From Acidimicrobiia bacterium (GTDB lineage: Bacteria > Actinomycetota > Acidimicrobiia > Spongiisociales > UBA11373): 64,000 bases of DNA. The stretch spans positions 147,299-211,298 of the forward strand of contig JBBDWO010000002.1 of the NCBI GenBank assembly GCA_040902765.1. Reading direction: 5' to 3'. This document shows, piece after piece, positions 35,097 to 47,003 of the stretch. Numbering within the stretch: position 1 is the stretch's first letter; each line of letters opens with the position of its first letter. Made by a program: the position numbers and the translations under genes. Under the pieces are notes generated by a model, which saw only the letters and a list, made by a program, of their open reading frames with translations, was not told where the DNA came from and did not search any database.

Positions 35097-37532
35097 TCAG
35101 TCGCCATTCTCCTGGGGAACCAACGCGAACGCCGACACCTCGCCGCCGTCGCTCAGGTTCATCACCTTGACTCCGGAAGCGTCACGCTTCTGTCTGCTGA
35201 TCGTGTCGACGGCGGTTCGGATGACCACGCCGTTGCTCGAGGTGACGAAGATCTCCGATCCGGTACCCACGGCCCGTGCAGCTACCAGACGACCCCGCAC
35301 CCTGGTGAGCTTCATCGCCTTGAGTCCCAGCCCACCCCTCAGCTGGCGTCGGAACTCGCTGACCTTGGTGCGCTTGCCGTATCCGCCGCTGGTGAGCATG
35401 AGGATGTCCGCACCTTCTTCGTTGCTCGCGGCCGAAACCACCCGGTCGCCCTCGCGCAGCCGGATGCCGTGCACCCCCATCGTGTCGCGGCCCATCGGGC
35501 GGATCTCGCTCTCCTTGAACCGGATGCCCTGGCCCATCTCGGTGAACAGCATCAGGTCGTGCTCGCCCATGGTGGTGCGGACGGCCACAACCTCATCACC
35601 CTCCTGGAGCTTGATGGCGATGAGTGTGCTGTTGCGGCTGTCGTACTCCCTGAACTTCGTCTTCTTGACCTGTCCCAGGCGGGTGGCGATCACCATGTAC
35701 TTCGACGTCTCGTAGTCCCTGGTGTCGACGACCGCCTCGATGCGTTCGTCGGGCTCGAGAGGGAGCACCGATTGAGCAAGCACACCCTTGGCGGTTCGAT
35801 CCTTGCGAGGCAACTCGTGGGCCTTGATGCGATACACCTTGCCCCGGTTGGTGAAGAAGAGCAGAAACGCATGTGCTGTGGTGTGCACCAGGTGCGTCGT
35901 GACATCGTCCTCGCGTAGGTTCTCCGCCTTGACCCCACGCCCGCCGCGGCCCTGGGGGCGATAGACACTGGCGTTGACCGCCTTGACGTACCCGTTGGCG
36001 GTGACGCTCACCACGATCTCCTCGTCGGCGATCAGGTCCTCCAGCGACAGGTCTCCCTCATCGGGGATGATCCGGGACCGCCGCTTGTCCGCGTACTTCT
36101 CGCGGACCTCCTCGAGTTCGGTGGCGATCAGCTTGCGTCGTCGAGCCGGACTCTTGAGGAGGGCTTCGAGATCGGCGATCGTCTTCATGAGCTGATCGTG
36201 TTCCTCGCGCAGCTTGCCCGTCTCGAGCGCGGTGAGCCGCCGTAGCGGCATGTCGAGGATGTGGGTGGTCTGCACCTCGCTGAGCTCGAAGCGCTTCATC
36301 AGCGTGGTCTTGGCCTCGTCGCTATCGGCCGAGCCCCGGATGATCGCCACGACCTCGTCGATGTTGTCCAGGGCGATGAGCAGGCCCTCGACGATGTGCG
36401 TCCTGGCCTTGGCCTTGTCGAGGCGGAACCGGGTGCGCCGCTCGATCACCTCCATCTGGTGATCGATGTAGTAGCCGATCAGCTCGGCCACGTTGAGAGT
36501 GCGGGGAACACCGTCGACCAGGGCCACGGTGTTCACCCCGAAGGTCTCCTGCAGTTGGGTGAGCTTGTAGAGCTGGTTGAGGACGACCTGGGGATTGGCG
36601 TCCCGCTTGAGTTCGACCACCATCCGGGTACCGTTGCGGTCGCTTTCGTCCCGCAGCTCGGCGATGCCGGTGATCTTCTTCTCCCGGACCAGCTCGGCGA
36701 TCCGCTCCATGATTCGGTCACGCGACACCTGATAGGGAATCTCGGTGACGACGATGCCGACCCGACCCTTGCGGATCTCCTCCACCTCGGCCACGGCCCG
36801 CATTTTCACTGAACCGCGCCCGGTGAGCAGGGCATCGCGCACGCCCTTGTTGCCGAGGATGTAGGCCCCGGTCGGGAAGTCAGGACCCTTGACGAACTGG
36901 AGCAGGTCCTCGGCGGTGGCTTCGGGGTTGTCGAGCACATGGATGGTGGCGTCGACCACCTCTCCCAAATTGTGCGGCGGGATGTTGGTTGCCATGCCCA
37001 CGGCGATCCCGGTGGAACCGTTGACCAGCAGATTGGGGAACCGGGCGGGAAGCACCGAGGGCTCCTGGCGCTCGCCGGAATAGTTGTCCACGAAGTCGAC
37101 GGTCTCCTCGTCGATGCCGTCGAGCAGGTTCATGGCGAGCGTCGCCAGGCGGGCCTCGGTGTAACGCATGGCTGCGGGCGGATCGTCTACCGAACCGAAG
37201 TTCCCCTGCGGGTCGATGAGCGGGTACCGGCTGGAGAAGTGCTGCCCGAGCCGGACCATGGCGTCGTAGATGGCGTCGTTGGAGTGGGGATGGAACCAAC
37301 CCATCACGTCACCCACGACGCGAGCGCTCTTGCGATACGGGCTCCCCGGGCGGATGCCCGCGTCGTACATCGAGAACAGGATCCGGCGATGAACCGGCTT
37401 GAGCCCGTCACGCGCATCGGGGAGAGCGCGCGACACGATCACCGACATCGCGTACTCGAGGAAGGAGGCCTTCACCTCCTGCTCGATGTCGATCAGTTCG
37501 ACCCTGGCTGAGTCGTCTCTTCCGTCGGTCAC
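35097..37532 (-). CDS. gyrA: DNA gyrase subunit A with an unusual QRDR
   Basis: An 811-residue type IIA topoisomerase subunit. The catalytic tyrosine is Tyr124 in [10 protein letters not shown]; the GyrA-box-like segment is [14 protein letters not shown] and C-terminal beta-pinwheel repeats follow. The quinolone-resistance region is odd: where E. coli has GKYHPHGDSAVYD this protein has [13 protein letters not shown] (residues 78-90), so the positions equivalent to Gly81, Asp82 and Ser83 are Ser, Asn and Asp. Cooperates with GyrB to supercoil DNA. The GTG start lies in a GAGTAGC heptamer array that fills the gyrB-gyrA gap. Confidence 0.96.
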   Translation of the reverse strand: MTDGRDDSARVELIDIEQEVKASFLEYAMSVIVSRALPDARDGLKPVHRRILFSMYDAGIRPGSPYRKSARVVGDVMGWFHPHSNDAIYDAMVRLGQHFSSRYPLIDPQGNFGSVDDPPAAMRYTEARLATLAMNLLDGIDEETVDFVDNYSGERQEPSVLPARFPNLLVNGSTGIAVGMATNIPPHNLGEVVDATIHVLDNPEATAEDLLQFVKGPDFPTGAYILGNKGVRDALLTGRGSVKMRAVAEVEEIRKGRVGIVVTEIPYQVSRDRIMERIAELVREKKITGIAELRDESDRNGTRMVVELKRDANPQVVLNQLYKLTQLQETFGVNTVALVDGVPRTLNVAELIGYYIDHQMEVIERRTRFRLDKAKARTHIVEGLLIALDNIDEVVAIIRGSADSDEAKTTLMKRFELSEVQTTHILDMPLRRLTALETGKLREEHDQLMKTIADLEALLKSPARRRKLIATELEEVREKYADKRRSRIIPDEGDLSLEDLIADEEIVVSVTANGYVKAVNASVYRPQGRGGRGVKAENLREDDVTTHLVHTTAHAFLLFFTNRGKVYRIKAHELPRKDRTAKGVLAQSVLPLEPDERIEAVVDTRDYETSKYMVIATRLGQVKKTKFREYDSRNSTLIAIKLQEGDEVVAVRTTMGEHDLMLFTEMGQGIRFKESEIRPMGRDTMGVHGIRLREGDRVVSAASNEEGADILMLTSGGYGKRTKVSEFRRQLRGGLGLKAMKLTRVRGRLVAARAVGTGSEIFVTSSNGVVIRTAVDTISRQKRDASGVKVMNLSDGGEVSAFALVPQENGD

Positions 37533-37533
37533 T

Positions 37534-37567
37534 CGCTACTCGTCCCTCGCTACTCGCTACTCGCTAC

Positions 37568-37569
<2 letters not shown>
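37534..37569. repeat. Heptamer array GCTACTC between gyrB and gyrA
   Basis: Four to five GCTACTC units (GAGTAGC on the coding strand), one interrupted by TCCCTC. It spans the whole gyrB-gyrA gap, touching the gyrA start codon and the gyrB stop. Confidence 0.8.
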
Positions 37570-39954
<2,385 letters not shown>

Positions 39955-39962
<8 letters not shown>

Positions 39963-41058
39963 CCGCCCTCACCTCGCCGGGAAGCACCGACCACCGGCGC
40001 CCGACGAGGGGTACGTCCTCGGCACGGGCCGAGGTGACGAACACCTGTCCACTCGGGAGTTGTCGCACCAGTCGATCGCTTCGGTCGGGATCCAGCTCCG
40101 AGAATACGTCGTCGAGGAGCAGGATCGGGGCCTCTTCGCGCCGGTCCGCCAGTGCCCGATAAAGCGACACCCGCAACGCCAGGGCTACCGACCGCTGCTC
40201 ACCCTGACTCGCTCTCGTCCTGGCGTCGCGATCGCCCACCATGAGCGTCACGTCGTCTCGGTGGGGGCCGATCGTGGTGGTGCGGCGGTCCTTGTCGAGT
40301 CCGCGGGCGGCCCGCATCCGCTCCAGCGTCCTCTCGGACAGGTCATCCCGGGAGTCCGTATCGGACGCAACGGCACCATTGCTGTCGTATGCCCATGAGA
40401 GGTTCTCGGCGGCGTCACTCAGTTCGCGATAGACCTGTCCCACCGCTTCTCCCAACAGGGACATAGCCGCCAGTCGTCGCGTCAGCACATCGGCCGCCCG
40501 TGACGCCACGAGTTCGTCGAGGGCGTCGAGTGAGGCGTCACTGGCGTACCTTCCCTCCGTCCGCAGCAGCGCGTTGCGCTGGCGGAGGGATCGGTCAAAC
40601 TCCCGCTGCTCCACGGCCGACGACGGCCAGAGTTGCACACACGCATCGTCGATGAACTCCCGTCGCAGGGCCGGGCCTCGCTTGACCAGGTCGAGGTCGT
40701 CGGGAAGGAAAGCGACGAGTGACACTCCCTCGGCGATGTCGGCCCGCGATCTCACCGGTTTACCGCCGACGCGGACCCGACGTCGACCCTGGTGCGGGAT
40801 CTCGACTTCGATTGTCACATCGCGGCGTTCACCGGTGAAGCCGCCCCGGACCACGCTGGCCTCACTGCCCACCGTGACCAGGCTGGCGTCAGGGGCACGG
40901 CGAAACGACCGCAGCATCACCAGGTACCCGATGGCCTCCAGCAGACTCGTCTTGCCGGAGCCGTTCGGTCCCACCAGGACGTTGACTGCCGGGTCTGGCT
41001 CGAAGCACACCAACCGGTGTGACCGGAAGTCTTTCAGGGACACCCACTCGAGGCGCAT
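39955..41058 (-). CDS. recF: DNA replication and repair protein RecF
   Basis: A 367-residue SMC-like ATPase: Walker A VLVGPNGSGKTSLLEAI, signature region RASQGEQRSVALALRVSLYR, Walker B ILLLDDVFSELD. N-terminal SLKDFRSHRLVCFEPDPAVN is typical. It acts in RecFOR loading of RecA at gaps. Located 11 nt after dnaN. Confidence 0.95.
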
Positions 41059-41069
41059 CGGCGCCGTCT

Positions 41070-42149
41070 TCAGAGACGAACCGGCATGAGGAGGTAGAGG
41101 AAGTCGTCCGCTCCCTCGCCTCGCAGCACACCCGGCTTGAGCGGGTCCACCACGCCAAGGGTCACCGTGTCGGCCTCGATGGCCCCCACCCCATCGTTGA
41201 GGTATCGGCTGTTGAAGGCGATCGTCATCTCTTCGCCGCTGTAGTCGGCCTCGACGTGCTCGACCTCGCCGCCGACGTCCTGGCGGGTCACGCTGAGCTC
41301 GACCCCACCGACTTGCAAGGTCATCCGGATGGGAATGTGATCCTCGGCCACGAGGGAGGCGCGGTCGATGGCGTCGAGCAGTGCCGACTTGTCGACCGTC
41401 AGCATGTTCGGGGTCTTCTCCGGGATCACCTGGCGATAGTTCGGGAAGGTGCCTTCGATGAGCCGCACCGACACCGTTCCTCGGCTCGACGAGAAGGCCG
41501 CCTCACGCTCACCGATGGCTACGGTGAGTTGGTCGTCGCCGATCGTCCGGCCCAGCTCGCGCAGGGCCTTGACCGGGACGAGGCCGGAGAGCGCCTCAGT
41601 CACAGCCGGTACCTCACGCACGGCGAGACGATACGAGTCGGTGGCGACCAGGCGGAGCGCCCCGTCAACGTGCTCGAAGAACACCCCGGTGAGCAACGGC
41701 CTAGCATCGTCCGTGGACGCGGCCACCGAGACCTGCCCGATCGCCGAGGTGAACGCCTTCCCGTCCACCTCGACGCCGGCCGACATATCGGGTGGGTCCA
41801 GCCGCGGGAAGTCATCCACGGCGAACTCCCGGAATCGGAACCTCGGGCCACCCCCCGTGATGACGACCTCGCCCTCCGTCGCCTCGAAGGTCACGGCCCC
41901 GGGGGGCAGCTTGTGCACCGCCTCGGTCGCCAGCCGTGCCGGGACCACGGTCCGCCCCTCCTCCATGACCTCCACCTCGAGGCTGGTCCTAATCGTCAGG
42001 TCACGATCCGTCCCGAGCACCCGCAGCGTCTTGCCGGTCACCTCGACGAGTACGCCCTGAAGGATCGGCAGGGTGGAACGCGTCCCGACGGCGCGACCGG
42101 CTCGACTGAGCACATCGAACAGATCGTCGCGCTCGGCTCTTATACGCAC
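41070..42149 (-). CDS. dnaN: DNA polymerase III beta sliding clamp
   Basis: A 359-residue protein with three clamp repeats: RAVGTRSTLPILQGVLVEV, VVPARLATEAVHKLPPG, LRLVATDSYRLAVREVPA, FNSRYLNDGVGAIEAD and the C-terminal FLYLLMPVRL. GTG at 42149 is preferred over longer starts because VRIRAERDDLFDVLSRAGRA is the normal N-terminus. The weak Shine-Dalgarno (AAAGG) is about 10 nt upstream. Confidence 0.94.
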   Translation of the reverse strand: MRIRAERDDLFDVLSRAGRAVGTRSTLPILQGVLVEVTGKTLRVLGTDRDLTIRTSLEVEVMEEGRTVVPARLATEAVHKLPPGAVTFEATEGEVVITGGGPRFRFREFAVDDFPRLDPPDMSAGVEVDGKAFTSAIGQVSVAASTDDARPLLTGVFFEHVDGALRLVATDSYRLAVREVPAVTEALSGLVPVKALRELGRTIGDDQLTVAIGEREAAFSSSRGTVSVRLIEGTFPNYRQVIPEKTPNMLTVDKSALLDAIDRASLVAEDHIPIRMTLQVGGVELSVTRQDVGGEVEHVEADYSGEEMTIAFNSRYLNDGVGAIEADTVTLGVVDPLKPGVLRGEGADDFLYLLMPVRL

Positions 42150-42362
42150 AGCGAGGCACCTTTCATCTGTTGCTTCTTCTTTGTATGAATCATGGAGTAG
42201 GAGTAGTAGGCGCTGTGGATTGTGGATGAAGTGCCAGATCCGTTGCAACCCGGTCGTTCCCGTCTCCACAGGCCTGTTGATGAATGCCGGGGCGCGTCCA
42301 CATGCCGGTCGAGGGCCTGTGGAGTGGTGTGTACAACGCGGTGGTTCGTCCACATGGTCGAC
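42150..42362. other. dnaN-dnaA intergenic region with DnaA-box-like sites
   Basis: Adjacent TGTGGATTG (42214-42222) and TGTGGATGA (42221-42229) resemble the DnaA box TGTGGATAA. Several TCCACA/TGTGGA cores follow at about 42270, 42300, 42318 and 42350. In mycobacteria and streptomycetes oriC lies in this gap, so this may be part of, or the main, origin. Confidence 0.6.
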
Positions 42363-43745
42363 CTACGTAGTCCTCAGGCCCTGGAGGAGGGCCGTGACCC
42401 GGTCGAACAGGGTCTCGTCGGTGGTGATCAGGTTGCCCACCGTGTTCACCCCGTGCATAACCGTGGTGTGGTCTCTCCCGCCGAAGAGCTTGCCGATTTT
42501 GGGGAGGGACAGGTCGGTCAGTTCTCGACAGACGTACATCGCCACCTGACGGGCCCGAGCGAGGGGCTGGCGACGACTCGGTCCCTCCAGATCGGCGATA
42601 CTGAAACCAAAGGCCTCAGCGGTGGCCGCCAGGATCCGCCCCGGGCTGACCGGAGCCGAGCCTTGCTGCGGTTGGAGGTCCTGGAGGACGTCCTCGGCCA
42701 TCTCGAGGTCGATCGGTTGGTGAGTCAAAGCGGCGTACGCGGTCACCCGGGTCAGGGCACCCTCTAACTCTCGAATGTTGTCGATGACGCGACTGGCGAT
42801 GAACTCGAGCACCACCTCCGGGACGGTCTGAGGGGCGAACGCCGCGTTGCGACGCAGGATGGCGAGCCGGGTCTCGATGTCCGGCGGCTGGATGTCCGTG
42901 GTCAGCCCCCACTCGAAGCGGCTTCGGATGCGGTCCTCGAGACTCATCAGGCTCTTCGGTGGTCGATCCGAGGAGAACACGAGTTGCTTACCGGCCTCGT
43001 AGAGATCGTTGAAGGTATGGAAGAACTCCTCGAGGACGGCTTCCTTCCCCTCGAGAAACTGGACGTCGTCGAGCAGCAGCATGTCGACGTTGCGGAACCG
43101 TGCCTTGAACTCATCCATGTGCTTGCGTCTAATGCCATCGATGAAGGCGTTGAAGAACGCCTCGGAGGTGACGTAGCACGTGCGCAGGGACGGGTCGAGA
43201 TCCGATGCGTGGTTGGCGATGGCGTGGAGCAGGTGGGTCTTGCCCAGGCCCGCCCCGCCATAGACGAACAGTGGGTTGTAGTTGCCGCCGGGCTGCTCGG
43301 CGATGGCGAGTGCGGCGGCGTGGGCGAAACGGTTCGACGATCCGACCACGAAGGTCTCGAACGAGTACTTTGGCAGGATGCGCTGGACTTCCGACTCCCC
43401 CGCCTTGCCGTTGGGAGCGCTGGGTGGTGTCTGAGGTTCGGGCTCGTCTTCATCCTCGACGAGCGGATCGAAGCTCGGCTGCGCCGAGGCCTCCATCGTG
43501 ACGGAGACCTCGGACCCGAAAACGATGGCCGTCACTTCCTCGATGAGCGGGCGATAACGCTCGTTGATCCACCGGAGGTGGAACTCGCTCGGCGCCACGA
43601 CCGTGATGATGTTGTCTTCGTGTTCTCGAATCGTCAGTGCTTCGAGCCACGTCCTCCAGGTGACCGGGGTGACCCGCCCGCGCAAGACCTGACGGAATTC
43701 ATCCCACGAGCCCGATTCCGGATGAGCTTCCACGTCCTCCCTCAT
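42363..43745 (-). CDS. dnaA: Chromosomal replication initiator DnaA
   Basis: A 460-residue AAA+ initiator: domain III Walker A YGGAGLGKTHLLHAIA, Walker B LLLLDDVQFLEGKE, sensor/initiator motifs NDLYEAGKQLVFSSDRPPKS, and domain IV signature FGGRDHTTVMHGVNTV for DnaA-box binding. The domain II linker is short. ATG at 43745 matches the usual start (REDVEAHPESGSWDEFRQVL); no clear Shine-Dalgarno is present. Confidence 0.96.
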   Translation of the reverse strand: MREDVEAHPESGSWDEFRQVLRGRVTPVTWRTWLEALTIREHEDNIITVVAPSEFHLRWINERYRPLIEEVTAIVFGSEVSVTMEASAQPSFDPLVEDEDEPEPQTPPSAPNGKAGESEVQRILPKYSFETFVVGSSNRFAHAAALAIAEQPGGNYNPLFVYGGAGLGKTHLLHAIANHASDLDPSLRTCYVTSEAFFNAFIDGIRRKHMDEFKARFRNVDMLLLDDVQFLEGKEAVLEEFFHTFNDLYEAGKQLVFSSDRPPKSLMSLEDRIRSRFEWGLTTDIQPPDIETRLAILRRNAAFAPQTVPEVVLEFIASRVIDNIRELEGALTRVTAYAALTHQPIDLEMAEDVLQDLQPQQGSAPVSPGRILAATAEAFGFSIADLEGPSRRQPLARARQVAMYVCRELTDLSLPKIGKLFGGRDHTTVMHGVNTVGNLITTDETLFDRVTALLQGLRTT

Positions 43746-44147
43746 ATTCGCTGAGCGTTCTCCACAGTCGTATCCACAGCTGTGGAGAACGGTGTACTCC
43801 GTGTCGTACCCCACATCGACGACGACCCGACGTACCGCTTCTCGGCGGTTGGGAAGCTGACCGGCGGGGCCTCCGGTGACCGGCGAGTATATGGACGAGT
43901 CGGAGGGTCCCACAAGAACGACAAAACGCGCCTTATCCACGGATCGGCACGCATGGATGAGGTCCGATATCTATTGTGCGCCAACGGATCCCGTCATCCG
44001 GTTTTCGCGCTTTCCACAGCCCGAAGGCGCATCTGTGGACGTTTTGTGGTGGAAGCAAAGTTTCGCGACTCAAGAGGAAGCTTCGCGACTCGCCCGGCGG
44101 GAGCCGCCAGCGGCTCGCTCTCGGGGTCCCAGCGCCGCGAACCTGCT
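43746..44147. other. Replication origin region (dnaA-rpmH gap)
   Basis: Non-coding. DnaA-box-like 9-mers with one mismatch: TTCTCCACA (43758-43766), GTATCCACA (43770-43778), TGTGGAGAA (43781-43789) and TTATCCACG (43933-43941), with further TCCACA/TGTGGA cores near 44012 and 44034. The first three form a tight inverted cluster 13 nt from dnaA. A near-repeat TTTCGCGACTC/CTTCGCGACTC lies at about 44060-44092. Gene strand flips here (dnaA leftward, rpmH rightward), as expected at oriC. Confidence 0.75.
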
Positions 44148-44176
44148 TTGACATCCACCTCCGCCGTTCGTAACCT
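44148..44176 (+). promoter_or_regulatory. rpmH operon promoter
   Basis: TTGACA (44148-44153), a 17-nt spacer, and TAACCT (44171-44176): a near-consensus sigma-A-type promoter, 38 nt upstream of the rpmH ATG. This is the best full -35/-10 pair in the window. Confidence 0.75.
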
Positions 44177-44214
44177 TCCCGCCGACGCATCCTCTCCTCT
44201 TCTGGACGTCCCTC

Positions 44215-44349
44215 ATGAAGCGCACGTATCAGCCGAAAACTCGGCGCCGCAAGAAGGTCCACGGTTTCCGGGTCCGCATGAGGACCCGCGCCGGTCGCGC
44301 CGTCATCAAGCGGCGTCGGCAAAAGGGCCGTCACCGTCTCACCGCGTAG
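44215..44349 (+). CDS. rpmH: Ribosomal protein bL34
   Basis: A 44-residue, very basic protein, [20 protein letters not shown] followed by [20 protein letters not shown] and RLTA. This is the universal bL34 sequence (KRTYQP, HGFRxRMxTxxGRxVLxxRRxKGRxxL). It is a component of the 50S subunit and first gene of the rpmH-rnpA-yidD-yidC-jag operon. Confidence 0.97.
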   Translation: MKRTYQPKTRRRKKVHGFRVRMRTRAGRAVIKRRRQKGRHRLTA

Positions 44350-44362
44350 GGCGCGCCCCTAC

Positions 44363-44668
44363 GTGTCCCTGCGCAGGGGTTCCGATGTGGGGAGGGTTCG
44401 CCGGACGGGGGTAGCGCGACGCGCCGACGGACTGACCGTCATCGTCGCTCCAGGTCCAGCGGGACCTGCGCGGATTGCGTTTGTGGCCGGCCGGGCTGTC
44501 GGGTCGGCAGTCGACCGCAATCGGGCCAAGCGCCGCCTCCGCGAGGCTGCTGCCCGGGTTCACCTCCGGGCGGGACACGACTACGTCGTCGTGGCGTCCC
44601 CACGGGTGATGGAGATGTCGTTCGACGAACTCGTCGAGGGAATGCGACGAGTTATGGAAGGGAGATGA
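44363..44668 (+). CDS. rnpA: Ribonuclease P protein component
   Basis: A 101-residue protein with the RNase P signature in ARIAFVAGRAVGSAVDRNRAKRRLREAAARV (RNR-x-KRR-x-RE). It assists RNase P RNA in 5' processing of tRNA precursors. Starts at GTG 14 nt after rpmH; the yidD ATG overlaps its stop. Confidence 0.93.
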   Translation: MSLRRGSDVGRVRRTGVARRADGLTVIVAPGPAGPARIAFVAGRAVGSAVDRNRAKRRLREAAARVHLRAGHDYVVVASPRVMEMSFDELVEGMRRVMEGR

Positions 44669-44946
44669 GGACGGTGGACCAACTCGAGAGCCGCCTGCGG
44701 CCATATCAGCCGGGGTGGTGGTTGCAGCGGCTCATCCTGGGATACCGGGCATTGCTGTCGCCCCTCTTCGGGCAGCGGTGCCGGTTCGAGCCATCGTGCT
44801 CGGCCTACGCTTTCGGCTCGATCGATGAGTGGGGCGCAGCGCGTGGTACCTGGTTCGCCCTGCGTCGGGTAGGCCGCTGCCACCCGTGGAACGAAGGCGG
44901 CTTCGATCCGGTCCGCCTCCGTGACGACGCGAAGGCAGGTGTCTGA
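44665..44946 (+). CDS. yidD: Membrane protein insertion efficiency factor YidD
   Basis: A 93-residue protein with the YidD core LILGYRALLSPLFGQRCRFE, PSCSAYAFGSIDEWGAARGT and GRCHPWNEGGFDPV. Conserved cysteines (CRFEPSCSAYA and RCHPW) are intact. It lies between rnpA and yidC, overlapping both, and is thought to aid YidC-dependent insertion. Confidence 0.93.
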   Translation: MRTVDQLESRLRPYQPGWWLQRLILGYRALLSPLFGQRCRFEPSCSAYAFGSIDEWGAARGTWFALRRVGRCHPWNEGGFDPVRLRDDAKAGV

Positions 44947-45902
44947 TGGGCGGACTCTGGGACGGCCTACAGAGCCTCATCGGATCCACGCTTGCATTCT
45001 TTTACGGGCTGGTGCCCAACTTCGGCGTGGCCATCAGCCTGCTCACGGTTCTCATCGGGGTGATTCTCTTCCCGCTGACGCTCAAACAGACCCGTTCGAT
45101 GAAGGCGATGCAGGAGATCCAACCCGAGGTCAAGAAGCTGCAGCGCGAGCTCAAGCACGACAAGCAGGCTCAGCAGCAGGCGCTCATGGCCCTGTACCGG
45201 GAGCGCGGCGTGAATCCAGCAGCCGGGTGTCTCCCACTGGTGCTCCAGATGCCGGTGTGGTTCGCCCTGTTCTCAGTGCTCCGGTCGTTCGCCGAGGGCA
45301 TCGCCGACAACGCGGTTCGGTTCATTCCCGAAGGGGGCGAACTGGAGGGCGCCGTTCGGTCCGCGGTGGCGGGCGAGGGCACCCTCGACTTCCTGTGGAT
45401 GGACCTCCGCATCTCGCCGAGCAACGTGGTGAGTGGCTACACGGCGATAGTGGATGGTCGCGAGACCGAGATCGCCGGCAACTTCATCGGGTTCATTCCC
45501 TACCTGATCACGATCGGCATCGTCATGTTCACCGCCTACTGGCAGCAGAAGCAGATCATGGCGAAGCAGCAGAGTCAGAATCAGCAACAAGTACCGGGCC
45601 AGGCTATTATGAAGATATTCCCATTCCTGTTCGGGTTCATCTCCTTCAGCCTGCCGGCGGGACTCGTCGTCTACTTCGCGGCGAGCCAGATCTTCCGAAT
45701 CGGGCAGCAGGCGCTCATTCTGGGCATGGACGACAAGAAGTCCGCTCCCGAGCCGAAGGGGAAGCCGAAGGCGACCCATCAGACACCACCACCCTCGACA
45801 CCGAGCTCCAACGGGGACACCACTCCCCCAGCGGCAGGAGGCAAGCCGAAGCCTCGCCCACAGGGCTCGAAGAAGCGAGGAAAAAAGCGGAGGAGGAGAT
45901 AG
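44946..45902 (+). CDS. yidC: Membrane protein insertase YidC
   Basis: A 318-residue YidC/Oxa1 protein: first helix near the N-terminus, the cytoplasmic loop MKAMQEIQPEVKKLQRELKH, NPAAGCLPLVLQMPVWFALF, later helices YLITIGIVMFTAYWQQKQIM and FLFGFISFSLPAGLVVYFAA, and a basic Pro/Lys-rich tail (KPRPQGSKKRGKKRRRR) that may contact ribosomes. It inserts membrane proteins with or without SecYEG. Confidence 0.94.
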   Translation: MGGLWDGLQSLIGSTLAFFYGLVPNFGVAISLLTVLIGVILFPLTLKQTRSMKAMQEIQPEVKKLQRELKHDKQAQQQALMALYRERGVNPAAGCLPLVLQMPVWFALFSVLRSFAEGIADNAVRFIPEGGELEGAVRSAVAGEGTLDFLWMDLRISPSNVVSGYTAIVDGRETEIAGNFIGFIPYLITIGIVMFTAYWQQKQIMAKQQSQNQQQVPGQAIMKIFPFLFGFISFSLPAGLVVYFAASQIFRIGQQALILGMDDKKSAPEPKGKPKATHQTPPPSTPSSNGDTTPPAAGGKPKPRPQGSKKRGKKRRRR

Positions 45903-46808
45903 GTGAGCGGTACTGAGTGGCTCGAACTCGAGGCCCCATCAGCCGAAACGGCCATGGCCGCGGCCATGGAGCATCTCGGTCTCGATTCGAGCGAAAACCT
46001 GGACATCGAAGTGATGAAGGAGCCCGTGCGGGGCTTCCTCGGACGGGTCTCCGAGAAGGGGCTCTACCGGGTGACCCAACGGACCGATGGTCCTCGCCGC
46101 CGTGGCAAGCGGGGCAATGGGTCCGTGGGTCGCAGCGCAGCCGAGGGGGCCGCCGCGGGCCAGAAGACGGGGGGGACAGAGGGATCGCAGAGGCCTGGAG
46201 GGGGTACTGGTGCTGGCAATTTCGGTGGCGACGGTCGACCCAAGCAGAGCGGAGGCGGTCGTGGACGCGAGCAGCGCGGGCAGAAGCGCCCGGAGCGCCC
46301 ACCGCGACAGGATCGACCCAAGGAAGAAGATGATCGGAGCGACATGACCATCGAGGATCAGGCCAAGGAGATCGGACGCTTCCTCGAAGGGTTGCTCGCC
46401 GCCTTCGGGCTGGATGGTGAGGTCGAGATGCGCATCGACGACGGAGTGATCTATGCCGATGTCGTCGGGGAGCAGACCGAGGCTCTGGTGGGAACGAAGG
46501 GAGCCACGATGCAGGCGACCCTCGAGCTGTGCCGGACGATCATCCAGCGGCGCGTGCAGGCAGGCGCCAAAATTCGCCTCGACATCGCGGGCTACAACGA
46601 GAGGCGACGGGAGGCGCTGAGGATTTATGCCGGCCGACTGGCCTCCAAGGTCCTCGAGGACGGCGGGGAGGTCATGCTGGAGCCGATGAATTCAGCCGAG
46701 CGCAAGGTGGTCCACGACGCCATCGGCGAGATCGAGGGCGTTCGTTCGTACAGCGAAGGCGAGGAGCCACGGCGGTCGGTGGTGGTCGCGAAGGAAGAGA
46801 CAGAGTAA
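45903..46808 (+). CDS. jag: RNA-binding protein Jag (KhpB)
   Basis: A 301-residue protein: N-terminal Jag domain (WLELEAPSAETAMAAAMEHL, EVMKEPVRGFLGRV), a long Gly/Arg/Gln-rich disordered linker (residues about 65-145), then KH (LVGTKGATMQATLELCRTII) and R3H (YAGRLASKVLEDGGEVMLEP, MNSAERKVVHDAI) domains. KhpB partners KhpA in post-transcriptional control of cell elongation genes. GTG start directly follows the yidC stop. Confidence 0.92.
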   Translation: MSGTEWLELEAPSAETAMAAAMEHLGLDSSENLDIEVMKEPVRGFLGRVSEKGLYRVTQRTDGPRRRGKRGNGSVGRSAAEGAAAGQKTGGTEGSQRPGGGTGAGNFGGDGRPKQSGGGRGREQRGQKRPERPPRQDRPKEEDDRSDMTIEDQAKEIGRFLEGLLAAFGLDGEVEMRIDDGVIYADVVGEQTEALVGTKGATMQATLELCRTIIQRRVQAGAKIRLDIAGYNERRREALRIYAGRLASKVLEDGGEVMLEPMNSAERKVVHDAIGEIEGVRSYSEGEEPRRSVVVAKEETE

Positions 46809-46842
46809 CGCAATTTGCGATTCGCGATTAGCGATTCGCAAA

Positions 46843-46876
46843 CAGAAAGAACCCCGGATACCCGGGGTTCTTTCTG
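46843..46876 (+). terminator. Rho-independent-type terminator after jag
   Basis: CAGAAAGAACCCCGG-ATAC-CCGGGGTTCTTTCTG: a perfect 15-bp stem with a 4-nt loop. The 3' arm is itself pyrimidine-rich (TTCTTTCTG). It closes the rpmH-jag operon; the symmetric arms would also work on the other strand. Confidence 0.85.
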
Positions 46877-46897
46877 TATCTTCGATCCGAAGAACCT

Positions 46898-46913
46898 TGT
46901 TTCACGTGAAACG
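46898..46913. promoter_or_regulatory. parS site 1
   Basis: TGTTTCACGTGAAACG matches the parS consensus TGTTTCACGTGAAACA at 15 of 16 positions. It is the site for ParB, encoded 1.6 kb downstream. Confidence 0.92.
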
Positions 46914-46923
46914 ATGAGCCCTG

Positions 46924-46939
46924 TGTTCCACGTGAAACA
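46924..46939. promoter_or_regulatory. parS site 2
   Basis: TGTTCCACGTGAAACA, 15 of 16 matches to the parS consensus, starting 26 nt after the start of site 1. Confidence 0.9.
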
Positions 46940-47003
46940 CAGTTGCTCTTGCGAATCGCTAATAGCGCCTCCACTAGTCTCACCCTCCGTGACCCTCCAG
47001 ATT

